Made by a program: the position numbers and the translations under genes. From Incurvaria masculella (lineage: Eukaryota > Arthropoda > Insecta > Lepidoptera > Incurvariidae): a stretch of DNA of 64,000 nt. The notes under the pieces were generated by a model, which was not told the origin of the DNA, made no database searches, and was given only the letters and a program-made list of their open reading frames with translations. The DNA lies in assembly GCA_946894095.1 (NCBI GenBank), contig OX335650.1:3906001-3970000 (forward strand), given 5' to 3'. This document shows positions 11,863-24,000 of the stretch, in pieces. Every line of letters starts with the position of its first letter. Position 1 is the stretch's first letter.

Positions 11863-12029
11863 GAACGTCCTAGGCCAACTGAACACGGCAATTTCACTCG
11901 CTTCTGCTTTGTAAATTTGTTTCGTCATTATATAGTTATTTGGACATGTAGGTCGAATGGGTAATAAAGGAATGACGAAACAATTTTACAGGGCAGAAGC
12001 GAGTAGAAGTGTCGTGCCCGGACGTTCTA
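11863..12029. repeat. Foldback element, arms about 65 bp
   Basis: The left arm from GGAACGTCCTAGG to TTTGTTTCGTCATT pairs with the right arm ending GCCCGGACGTTCTAG; both contain CACTCGCTTCTGC or its complement. The arms flank a short AT-rich centre. It is non-coding and MITE-like. Confidence 0.6.
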
Positions 12030-12815
12030 GAAGAATGTTCCACGACCAGATATGTAGATGTAATCTTTCGTATACTTACCTGTACAAGAAGCGAAAGATA
12101 TATGCTGAGATCGTACCGTATGTCGTTCTGTCCGTCATCTATGTCTACCCCTCCGGGGAACCGGTTTGATGATATGTATGAATGTAAATAATAATTATAT
12201 TTTTTCTGAGATACACCTCACTATAGGAACCTGACTGTGTATGTTGGGGGTGAATTGACGTCCCGCTACAACCTTGCGTGGAGCCCACAACCACAGTAGA
12301 TATATAGGCGTGTGTGATCAGGGCCACAGCAGTAGCTCAACCCAGGCGATTTTTTTCATACGACAATTTATCGTCAATCAAGTGTCGGGGTTGTCACAGT
12401 ACTGATGGTTCTGTTATATTTTTAAACAGATGATCTCGAATGACCATTTCCGACAGTTCAGCACCGCGAATGTAGCTTAGAGCCCATGCAAGCGAAATGT
12501 GCCTGTACAGGTGCACGAAATAGGGACTGTGTTTGGAGTTGAGCTACTGGATGTAATCCTATATATATTCTCTGCCACAACCCGTGGCCACAACCCTTCC
12601 TCTGTGCTTGGGATCAGCGGGCTGCTGCCTGCTCACGGCCCTGGGCAACCAAAACTCACCAGACAACGAACACAGAAGATGAATGCTAATACATGACTAG
12701 CAGCAATATACATGACTCCATCTCTAGCAGACGCCTCGCTTGCACAATCACTTGTGAATTCCACATTCCTCGTATTGTAGTGGCGACACAATGCATCAAT
12801 AGCGCATTAATAATA
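12030..12815. other. Intergenic, no gene seen
   Basis: I see no domain-bearing frame, tRNA or known repeat in this stretch. Confidence 0.4.
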
Positions 12816-13294
12816 TTAAGGGCCTGGTACTAGCCAAATCGCAAAGTTAGACGAGGCACCCCAAGTTAACTAACTAAGTCTGACGATTATAAGTGTCATT
12901 CTTACAATATATGATTCCTTGTCTAGGAATCGAATTATTTTCGTTAATGTATGTTTCCTTTTTCTATACAAAATACATTGCGGAAACGGTGTCCATTTCC
13001 GAACTTTTTTGACTAAATGTAGAAATCTAAAAGCAAATGGAATTTTTTGTTTATGCATATATGCTGTTTTTGCTTATATCTAGAAATCGAATTACTTTCA
13101 GATTTCTAATGAGAAAAATCAACTTTTTTATTTTTATTATTATTTAAATAAATGATGGAATAAAAAAATATTAACAATCCATTATCAGTCTGGAGTTCTA
13201 TTTGGATTTGCTGAAGCGTTTCACTACATATTATTACATTTGTTAAAAAGTGCATTTGTATGGCGCGAGTAGTTGGCTAGTCCTAGCGCCTTAA
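12816..13294. mobile_element. 471-bp MITE with TTAA target duplication, copy 2
   Basis: Same element as at 2757-3235, in the same orientation and of the same internal length, with TTAA at both ends. It differs by a handful of substitutions only. Confidence 0.85.
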
Positions 13295-14549
13295 GATTGC
13301 GATAGGATAACAAGGGTCATGAAATTATGCGTGAACATAAATTACCTTTATTCCATGTTTTTAACATTGTCGTCTACGCATACATATGAAATGCACGAAG
13401 TCCTTGAATTGAAGTTGTTCGGATTTATCAAGTTTGCACAACTGGTGTCTTATTTTAAACAGTTTTAATATGTTATGTGTGACTACACATGGATGGCTAA
13501 TACCATACTCACCGTCGTAATCTCGGTCGTAATGTTAGCCCGACACACTGCATTCCCGAAGATATTAGGTGCCATGTTTGGTATCGGCATTGGCATCTTG
13601 GGTACTTATCATAAACTATGTATTACATATTATAGATAACTTAGGGTGGAGGGCACATATCTGGTAAGTGATACATTTTAAAATTAAAGTAAATCCATCC
13701 TTATTTTTTGCCTGATTTCATCACATGGAAAATCATATAAAAATCTTTATTTTTAGACATCTCAGTTCATGAACTGTCGGTGTTTTAAGTCATACGATGC
13801 CCTTGCATACTCCTTAGTGGATGCCGGAACGTAGTTTCCGTGCGTGCATCGGCGTCGGTAATACAGCTTTCTATAAATTCGCGCATACACTGAGTGCGTT
13901 TTATCGCCACGTGCAATCGTGCGACAACCGACAATTGCCTTTTTTTGCGGTATTAGGACAAATCTGCATTTATTTGATTTTTAATTAAAAAAAATGTTGG
14001 ATTTTATAAATACTTACATGTTTTTTTTTATTAGTCAAGATTATTTTTTCTTCGTTAGTTAACAATCTAAGTAATATGTGTAGAGTACTTTATTTATAAA
14101 GTTTACATTTAAAATGCATGGAAAATGAACTGTTTCGACAATATTTAAATGCTAATATCTCGTAAGTTACTATAAATCACCTTTTAAGATAATACGTCTA
14201 AATTCCATGCTTAAAAGGAAGAAAAACTTCCATCCATAAATAAGATTGAAGGACGTATACATAGGTGAAATTTTATTTTTATTGCCAAATCAGTAACCAC
14301 TTATATTATATTATAGCCGGGAATCAGACTCCATTCAGTAACAGGGAGGAAGAAAGTGTTCACTTCTGTTTCTGTTTCTCGCTTCACTACTACTGTGGCA
14401 TGTGGTCATGGTCAGGGACAGTGTTAAAAATAACTAAGAGTCGGTTGAACTTTGCAAAAAATAAAATGACTATGCATGTAGGAATTTTAATATAAGGAGA
14501 CGGCCACAATGCGATGGGTAGGCATTTCCAGCTCAAAAGAGTTTTTTTA
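13295..14549. other. AT-rich intergenic stretch
   Basis: This holds only a SINE family A 3' fragment (13474-13576, minus strand, with CATGGATGGCTAATACCA). The rest is AT-rich without a recognisable gene. Confidence 0.4.
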
Positions 14550-14829
14550 TTTTTAGGGTTCCGTACCCAAAGGGCGAAAATGGAACCCTATTACTAAGCC
14601 TCCCCTGTCCGTCCATCCGTCCGTCCGTCTATCCGTCCGTCTGTCACAGGGCTGTATCTCATCAACCGTAATAGGTAGGCAGCTGAAACAGAGTGTGTAT
14701 TTATTGTGCCGCTATAACAACAAATAGGTTCTTACTTTTTTTTTTTAAAACTTCTTTTTTGTGTTAAATCTTGTACGATGTCACGGAACCCTTCGTGTGC
14801 GAGTCCGAATCGCACTTGACCGGTCTTTT
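14550..14829 (+). mobile_element. Lepidopteran GGTTCCGTACC repeat, full-length copy
   Basis: It begins TTTTTAGGGTTCCGTACCC. It continues with a (CCGT)n-like tract, GGCTGTATCTCATCAACCG and a CCGCTATAACAACAAATA segment. It ends with a GGAACCCTTCGTG motif, an imperfect GTGCGAGTCCGAATCGCAC hairpin and GACCGGT. The GGTTCCGTACC motif recurs inverted near the other end. The class is uncertain (MITE- or Helitron-like). It lies just upstream of epoxide hydrolase exon 1a. Confidence 0.8.
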
Positions 14830-15024
14830 ATTTAAATTTGGAGAGAACAGTCACGAGAAATAGCGCGATAAAACGCGTGCACGCGCTCCGTGTGCTCCGA
14901 TTCGGGAGCCGCGAGCGAACCAACTGGACCAGAACCAACTAGTAGTTCCGCGCGTGTCGCGTCGATTGCACGCTGCCGCGTCGTCCGAAGTTATTCGACC
15001 GAGCTCGCGAGCGACCCGGCGAGA

Positions 15025-18000
15025 ATGCTGAAGCTGCTGTCGTCGGTTCTGATGGCGAACGCCTTGACGCTGTACTATGGCGCGAAGATGCTGCTGCTTG
15101 TGTTGTTGATGGCGGCCGCGAGTCCGTTCTCGCCAGCGTGGCGCCCGAGGCTGCGTCTCGTGCCGCCGGCCCCGCTGAAGCACCCCAAGTATGGCGTCCA
15201 CAAGTACTTGAAAGCCAACGTAAGTTGGGCGCCGACTAGACGTTTAGAAATTCTCATTTGTCGTCTACTTACGGGCATTACGCGCCACGAATAATATTCG
15301 TAGCACCTCTTGCACGAAGAGACGGCTGAGTTAATCAATGTTCAAACACGTCACTCTTAGTGAACCGCATGGAGTTCCTTCCATACTGTTCATACAAAGT
15401 GACATCTTTGATCATACGTTGACGTTGATTTTGATGTTTTTTTCCTTTCGTGCACTCGGCCCGTAGTCTACGAGGATTACTGTATTCAGTTAAAAAACTT
15501 CTTATTTTTTTAGTTTGAGAACCAGTGGCGGAAGAGCTATGTGAGTTTATAAACCACAAATTTTAAATGTGATAAGATGTGGATAACTAAATACCACGTC
15601 ACTGCCGTGATATAAGACCACCACTTCACGCGGGAAATAGGTGTTATGAAAGATCCTTCTTTATTGTCAACCTCGGCAGCCCAGTGGTGCGACGTCTTGC
15701 GATTCGATAAGCTGGGTGAAGCACCTCTGAGCGAGGCTGGGTTCTGGATGGGTGAGCATTTTTAACTGTTGAGTCTGGCCGTGGTTCGAATTCCGAGTAA
15801 AACTGTTGGTCCCCTTCCTTAACTTACTATGTGGTAGGGTTAATCCCGCACGGGTTGGTATCATCACATTGAATGAATGATGGTCGAAGCGGCAATGAAA
15901 ATTGTCCGTGTTTCCCGGGCGGGCTTAACCCATCCAGTTCAATGCAGCCGAGCAAAACATGAAGGTCTCCCATAGCACCTAGTTCCTAAGTGGTTTGTTA
16001 GACTGATATCTGACGGTCAGTTTGGTATTAGCCATCTATGTCCAGTTACATAAAAAAAACCAGGCTAGGTACCTAGATTGAACTGGATGGAAAACACGGC
16101 AATTTTCATTGCAGCTTCGATCATCGGTTCTTCAATGCGATGGTAGCAGCCAAGGAGTAAGTTAGGAATGGGACCTAGAGTTTTACGTGGAATACGAAAC
16201 ACGAACAAAGATTCCCTACACTTCTTATGAGATGCGCTGGAATAAATAAAGTCGGCCAAATTGTATTATATTTACGAGCCGTAATCTACACAGCACGATG
16301 CTTACATATAAAACCTTTTGTCTAACAATTCTAAACGGAACAATGACACATTCAATTGTGACTTCTCTCACCTCCAATTATGGCAGGGGCAATGCGAACG
16401 GCAAACCAAGGTAATTAAACTAAATATAGTCCTTGCCACCTTGCCTGTAATTGTCAATTGGACAGTCTCCTCATTATTCCGTGAGGACAACACCCGACGG
16501 AGGAACAATTCGGCGAGGGATCGATCGCGTGAAGTGGGAATCTGGGGGTATGCCATGGTAAATTACATGTCAGGTGAATAGCAGGTGAACAGGCAAAAGA
16601 GTTATTAAGGTGGCCCAACCCGGCGCGGGACTAACTCATTCGCGGGCACGGTACAAAATCGTGCTGTTGCGCTCTGGGACCTTCTCTGTTTCAAAGAAAA
16701 AGATAAGCTCCGTGATGAGGAAGATGCAACATGTCCACAAAAAAGACAATGTGCATAGCGTATGATTTGGTAAGATTTACAAAAAATTTCATTACAAAAC
16801 GACTTATAGCTAAAAGTAAACCACAACCGCTGTAGTCAAAAATCTAACAAAAACCAAATAGATTATAAATCTTGATTAAATAAGCTATGTCTGATGACTA
16901 ATCTTTTTAAGATGTTCTTACTTTATCATTGCGTAATCCACCACCTTATATAAAAAGCGCGAAAAATTCGAACTTTCGGACCTTATAACTTAGAAACCAA
17001 ACACTATTTCACAATGCCAATAGTCATCAGACATCTATTTAGATCAAATAGGGAATGAGCGAAAATTCGGGATCTCTGACAATAAATAGGGGCGTGATCT
17101 TCTTTCCCCGTTTGTATGGGGAGTTCAGCGGGATGGTCCTGCGTTTCATTCCATGCCAACTGGTAACTTTCCGTTGCGTCGTTTGGCAGTTAGCCTGGTA
17201 TGAAATGCAACTAAACGTCAGATTTAACCACTATTTGGCCCATAGACCTAGCACAGCGCGCTGTGCTTACAAGACAAATAAAATGTGGGAGTTAGGCTGA
17301 GATAAATAGTCGTAACCGAAACTGAGACATCAACTCAAGTACCACTACCGCTAATTGGAGAGAGATGGAACACATCTGCCCGATGACACAACTTCTCAAA
17401 TCGTTATAAATACATAGGAGTCGCGCGCATGGAATGTGAAATGTTTATGATGTCTCTAGTTTTCCTAGAAAGCATGGTGACCTCTGCATTTATAGATTGT
17501 TTAGTGAACGGGAGTAAAAAACCCGGACAGAAACCCTTTTTTGATAGTAAATAAGGGGTGATCCACTGATTCTTTTGTCGATCAAATTTCTTAAATTTTC
17601 TTCAATATTTCAAAGTAAAATTTATAACATAACTTCGTATCAGTATTTTGAAGTACACAGCGATTTAGAATTTTTTTTTAAGCAAAAAAAGAAATTTCAG
17701 TACATTTTTTATGAAACTATTTTGGTCTCATTCGTCAGTCGTTCAGTCAGGATTCGTCTGGATTGTTTGCACTACAAACATACGCCTGTCTTGCGCGTTT
17801 TTAGGGTTCCGTACCCAAAGGGTGCCAAAGGAACCCTATTACTAAGCCTCCGCCCCCCTCCGTCCGTCCTTCTGTCACATGGCTGTATCTCATGAACCTT
17901 AATAGGTAGGCAGCTGAAATTTTTTAGAGAGTGTGTATTTATTTTGCCGCTATAACAGCAAATAGGTAAAACAAAAAAATATAAAAAATAAAGGGGGCCC

Positions 18001-21000
18001 CATACAAAAAACAGGATTGTTTTGTGTTTAATCTTGTACGAGGGTACGGAACCCTTCGTGTGCGATTCCAACTCGCACTTGCCAGGTTTTTATGTGACTG
18101 GACATGGATGGCTTGTACCACACCCACCGTCATGATATTAATTTATTTGCCCATCACGTGGTGTGTCCCGAAGGAATTATGTGCCTTGCCTTTATGAGCA
18201 CGGTTAAACTGGATGGAAAAAACCGGCCAAGTGCGAGTCGGACTCGCACACGAAGTGTTCCGTACCATCGTACAAGATTTAACACAAAAAAACAGGTTTC
18301 AGTCTGTGAAAATTTCAGCTGTTTAGCTATTACGGTTAATGAGATACAGCCCTGTGACAGACTTAGTAATAGCGTTCCGTTTTCACCCTTTGGGTACGGA
18401 ACCCTAAAAAGGACATGTTTTATTGCCGCTTTGACCATCCTATCATCAAATGCCATGGTATCGACCCAGGCGGGCTTAACCCTACCACCTAATAGGGGAA
18501 TTAGTCCTACAGTTTTACATGGGTTTTTTATGCAACATGACATGGCTAGCTAATACTAGACATTTACAATTTTGATATTAGCCCAAAACACCACATTCCC
18601 GTAGGATTTAGGTACCATGCGGCTCGTAGCCTAGTGGCTCGGGGACTCGCATTCCGTGCTCGCATGCACCACTTTCTTTCTCATTATGAATTGGATAAGT
18701 GCATTTCGTCATGAAGCCATGTTAAACTGTAGGTCCCATTTTCTTACTAGGTGGTAGGTTTTAAGCCTTTGGTACCATCGCATTGGATGTAATTTTTTTT
18801 TTTTTTTTAATGAAAAATTGATCGTGTTTTCCAACCAGTCCAATGTAGCCGTGCTCATAAAGGGAAGGTCCTGGCATGGCACCTAATTTCTTCGGGAATG
18901 TAGCCATTGGGTTGTATATATATGCTATAATTAATTTATGTCGATAATCGGTACAAATTAATGGAATACCAATACACCTATAAATCCGGACGGATGGACG
19001 CTATATACCCATGTCCGAATATAAAAAGTCTCCTTTCATTATTAAATCTCAATACGTTTACTTTCACAGGTAACCAATAGAAACCCAACATTTTCATAGT
19101 ACTACGTTACCGGTTTTTTACGCAGCCTCTGCTACACCGCCGTCCTTGACACAGACGTAATATCAAGAAACAACCGCCATGAATGAAGCAGTGATCCTAC
19201 GTGCTCCGAGGCGGTCGGACGTCTCAGCTCTTTTAAGTAGAGAGGCTAGTTTCCAAACGGACAATGTCTTCGAAGAATCCTCTGAAAGTACTGAAGTTGT
19301 TCGCGTCGGTGCTGGTGACAAATGCTTGGACTCTCTACTACAGTGTGCAGGTTCTCCTCGGACTGTTGCTGTACTCGTTCGGGCACCCCTTCTCGGGCGG
19401 GAGTCCCAAGTTGAGGGTTCTGCGCCCTCCCGTGCTGAACGACCCCAAGTATGGCAAGCACAAGAACCATAAAATAAACGTAAGTTAAATCAAGGAATGT
19501 GTTATGTGTATATGTATAATCGACCGTGAAGCAAGGACACATTAATTGAATAAAGAGCCCAGTAAAAAGAACTACTTTACGAATATGCTTCCTTGGAATA
19601 AGCGACGTACCTGCTTAGTACGAAAGTATATTTATGTAAGTTAAATCATTTTTTCGTGTCATATGCAAAACTATATTTCTCGTGTAATTATTTCAAAAGT
19701 GCAGTCATTAGTCATGCGTGATGAATTTTCAAAAAATGGAATGAATTTTAGAGCGGATAGGAGGAGCTTCGTTTTGTAATTTTGCAATATTTAGTAGTTG
19801 AAGAAGTTACATGAAGAGCGTTGAGTTTTCGGCGTTCGCATAATCTCTGCCTAATATAACCTAACCTATCCTACCCTTCCGTGGAAGCTACTTGGTGGTA
19901 TGTGAATCGCATTATGTTTGAATAGAAAATTGAATATTTAGAGCGTAAATACAAAATAATTTTTGTTTTTACTTATCGTTATCTGCATATCGATGGTGGA
20001 GTGCCATGGCACCGCTTTCCCGGAGTATTTGCCCGCTTATTCTTTTGGTCCTTCCAAAATTATCGTATTCGCTTTTCCTGCATATCGAACCGTCCAGTAA
20101 TGTAACTGGAGAAAACAGTTTTTATATGTATAAGAAAATATGTCGGTTGGATAAATCTTGCCCAGACGCTAGAAATTAAAATTTTAGACAGAAGTGTACT
20201 TGACTTCTTTTGGTCCTGCCAAATTAACCGTTCAGTAATTTATAACTGGAGAAAAACAGTTTTTATCTGTGTAAGAAAATAGGTACATCTGTTGAATAAA
20301 TCTTGCCCAGACGCCAAAAAATCAAATGTTGTATGTATAATCGACAGTGAACCAAGGACACATTAATTAAAGAAAGAGCCTTGTAACAAGAACTGATTTA
20401 TGAACGCAAGGCGGGACCCGAACCAGCAAATAATACCATTCGCGGATTTTGTGTCTACCAATTTTTCCACCTGCTGTATACAGTCCCTCAACCCGCAATC
20501 AATGCCTTCTACTAAGATTAAACGTGCATCCTGCATACATTGATTTAACGCTTTACCTGTGTCCCTGTGTTGCGGTTTAGATTGAACTGCAAAGATTGAA
20601 CATTCAATGACATTGATTATGATTTATGATATTTATTATTGAATAATTATTATTATGCTAAATACATATTATATTCCTTGGAAAAAGCGACGTACTTGCT
20701 TAGTACGAAAAAGTAGGTATATTAACTGAATTCCAAATATTATACCTATATATACGTTTTTCGTACAGGCACGAAAAATCGTGCCTGTACTCATTTTAAA
20801 AAGAAAATTTCTGCAATGAAGAAATTCAATCATTTAATGCAACTGTCGTAAAAATGTCGTCGATTTTTTTTCTTCTTTAGGATTTGTTTAGGAATGATTT
20901 TAGCTGTAAGCTCTCTGTGAATGGTCTTTGTTTCAACAACTTTTTTTTATTTTGAATTTAGATTTTGAACACACCTCATGAGAACTGGGTGCCATGCCGG

Positions 21001-24000
21001 GACGTTCCTTATATGTTGCATTTGCTATGTTGCTGTTGCATGTTGCTGGCAGCGAATCCACTCGCTTGAACTAGACTTTTTCCTAAATATTTAGCGTTCC
21101 TCAAAAATGTTGTGGACGTAATTGTTAAGGAAAATCGATAATGTTTGCTTATAGAATAACTCACAGTTACTGAAGCAAAACACTTTATAAATATGTAGCA
21201 GAAATTGGAGATGAAACAGGTAGGTAAAGTTATAAAGGTTTTTCTATTATTACTATTAGATAAGCCGACAAGACAAATCTTAATGTTAGTTATGATAGAC
21301 ACCAAACAAACGTTTACTGGTAGGTGTATAACTACATAAGTTTTTTTTATGTAACTGGACATGGATGGCTAATACCAAACTGACCTTCAGATATCAGCCT
21401 AATACACCACATGGGAACTAGGCGCCATGCCAGGACCTTCCTTATATTGCTCGACTACATTGAGATGGATGGAAAACACGGAGAATTTTCATGACCACTT
21501 CGACCATCGTTCATTCAATGCGATGGTACCAACCCGGGCAGGTTAACCCTACCAACTTAGTAAATAAGGAAGGGGATCTACAGTTCTAGTGGAATCCGAA
21601 CCACGGCCAGCCTCAACGGTTGAAAACGGTCACCCATCCAGAACCCAACCACGCTCAGAGGTGCTTCACCAAGCTTATCGAATCGCAAGGCTTCGCGCAA
21701 CTAAGCTACCAAGGCTGACAAAAGTGTACCGATATTGGTATTTTTTTTCATAATTGAACCATTCGGGACAAATGGCGGAACAGACACCAGAACCAGATCA
21801 TATTGGTCCCTTTTTAGGGTTCCGTACCCAAAGGGTGAAAACGGAACCCTATTACTAAGCCTCCGCTGTCCGTCCGTCCGTCCGTCCGTCAGTCTGTCAC
21901 AGGGCTGTATCTCATGAACCGTAATAGGTAGGCAGCTGAAATTTTCACAGAATGTGTATTTATTTTGCCGCTATAACAACAAATAGGTAGAATTTTAAAA
22001 TAATAAAAATTAAAGGGGGGCCCCATACAAAAAACGTGATTTGTTTGTGTTAAATCTTTTTTTCTTCTCGCACTTGGCCGGTTTTTCACTTTTTGCGACG
22101 AGACCCTAAAAGAGTTCCTAAGAACACCGAAATCGAAAAGATTTTTTTGGCTATGAGCCAAACCATGAAGATTTTAATAATGAGGATAATGGAAAATTTA
22201 TAAGCGTATGACGTGCGTCAAAGATCATACTTGAACAAACCACTTGACCCCATGATGAAGAATATATTTTCATACGTTTACATCCGGTTTTCAGAAGGTC
22301 ACACGTAGTTATACTACTTAGTACCTACATGAATGATTGCTAATTTACTTTATTGTCTTTAATTTATAAAAATGCTGCGGGTGAGAATAGTGATTCTCTA
22401 CACGAAATTAAACATAACAGACACAGGACAATAGTAGTAGAACAAAAGATGTTCAGTTTCGTGTGCAGGATCACTCCCTTTCGGTGCTGAATGGAGTGCA
22501 CCATAGGACCATATTATTAAATCAAATCAAATAATTTATTGTAACATAATTAGGCACTGGTACAGAGTAATCTTACCGCTACCTACAAAATGCTCTTCGT
22601 CACGTTGATATTCCGATTTCTGTGCGTTGCACCCACATACACAGCGGTCTAGACTACAATTGTAAAGTATTTTAGGTCGTAGAAAATATTTTCTAGGAGC
22701 CAGTTGTGTAAGCGAGTGCAACATTTTCCATAATCCAACTCTTGTCGGATTTGTTTTGGAAGTTTGTTATAGATGTTAATGCTATTATAGTGAAGGCTTT
22801 TCTTATATTTACTTGTGTAATGTTTTTTCTGTGTAACATTACCCTTATTCCTAGTATCATATTTATGTATTTGTTCACTAAACTCTGACGGATTCCTTCT
22901 CACGTGCAACGCAGCTTCTTTATGTAGATGTCGTAAACAGTAAGCATCTTTAGTTTTTTAAAGAGTGGAGTACAGTGAGAGTCCCATGTGGAATGTGATA
23001 TTGTGCGTATCGCCTTCTTTTGCAGCCTAAACACTCTTGAAACTTCTGCGGATCCCCAGAATTCTATTCCGTAGGTTAGTATGGAATAGAAATAACCGTA
23101 GTATGCGTTAGTGAGGGTCTCGAGGCCGCAAGATTTTGAGAGTACTTTAAGGCAGTAGCACGCTTTTGATAATTTCTCGCATAGATTGTCGATATGTATA
23201 TTAAATCTTAGATTTTGGTCTATTGTAAATCCTAGGAAATTTTATTATTTTACTTTGGTATTGTAGAAATAATTCCTCATTGTCTTGGTTGTGCTGTATA
23301 CTGAATTTTACACATTTTGTTTTTGAACTGTTGATGAGGAGTCCGTTCGGGCTAAACCAAATATTCAGTTCTGTCAGCATTAAATTAAGTTTAGTTATAA
23401 GGTTTGTTGTATCTGATGCGGTAGATATAAAGGTGGCATCGTCTGCATATAGTACAATTAGGATTGCTAGTGTCACATGCTCGGGAAGGTCATTTATAAA
23501 TATAAGGAAGAGGGTTGGGGCGAGAATAGAGCCTTGTGGTACACCAAACTTTGCAGGAAACTTTGAGGACATCACTTCTTCGGTTTTTCCGTTCTGAGAG
23601 TTATTATGGCTGATTTGTATGCGGAATTCGCGGTTAGCAAGGTAGGTACTAAACCAGTTGAGCGCAACTCCTCTCACTCCATAATGCTCTAATTTGTTAA
23701 GTAGGATATATAAAAAATCGGCCAAGTGCGAGTCGGACTCGCACACGAAGGGTTCCGCGCCATCGTTCAAGATTTAACACAAATCAACCAACTTTCTCAA
23801 TTAACGGTTAATTAATTTTGTTTTTTTTTTAATGTTTTTATTGAAACCCTTTAATGTTTATTTATTGTTAATTTTTACTTTGTTATGTCGGCAATAGAAG
23901 TATACACCCTGTGAAAATTTCAACTATCTACCTATTACGGTTCATGATATACAGCCCACTGATAAAGTACCGCTGATATATTTACGGACAGCGGAGGAGG

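Noticed and set aside
23201..23770. Continuous frame suggesting an intact reverse transcriptase
   Set aside because: Its first residues come from an inserted GGTTCCGTACC element and later parts are frameshifted; it is a dead LINE fragment.
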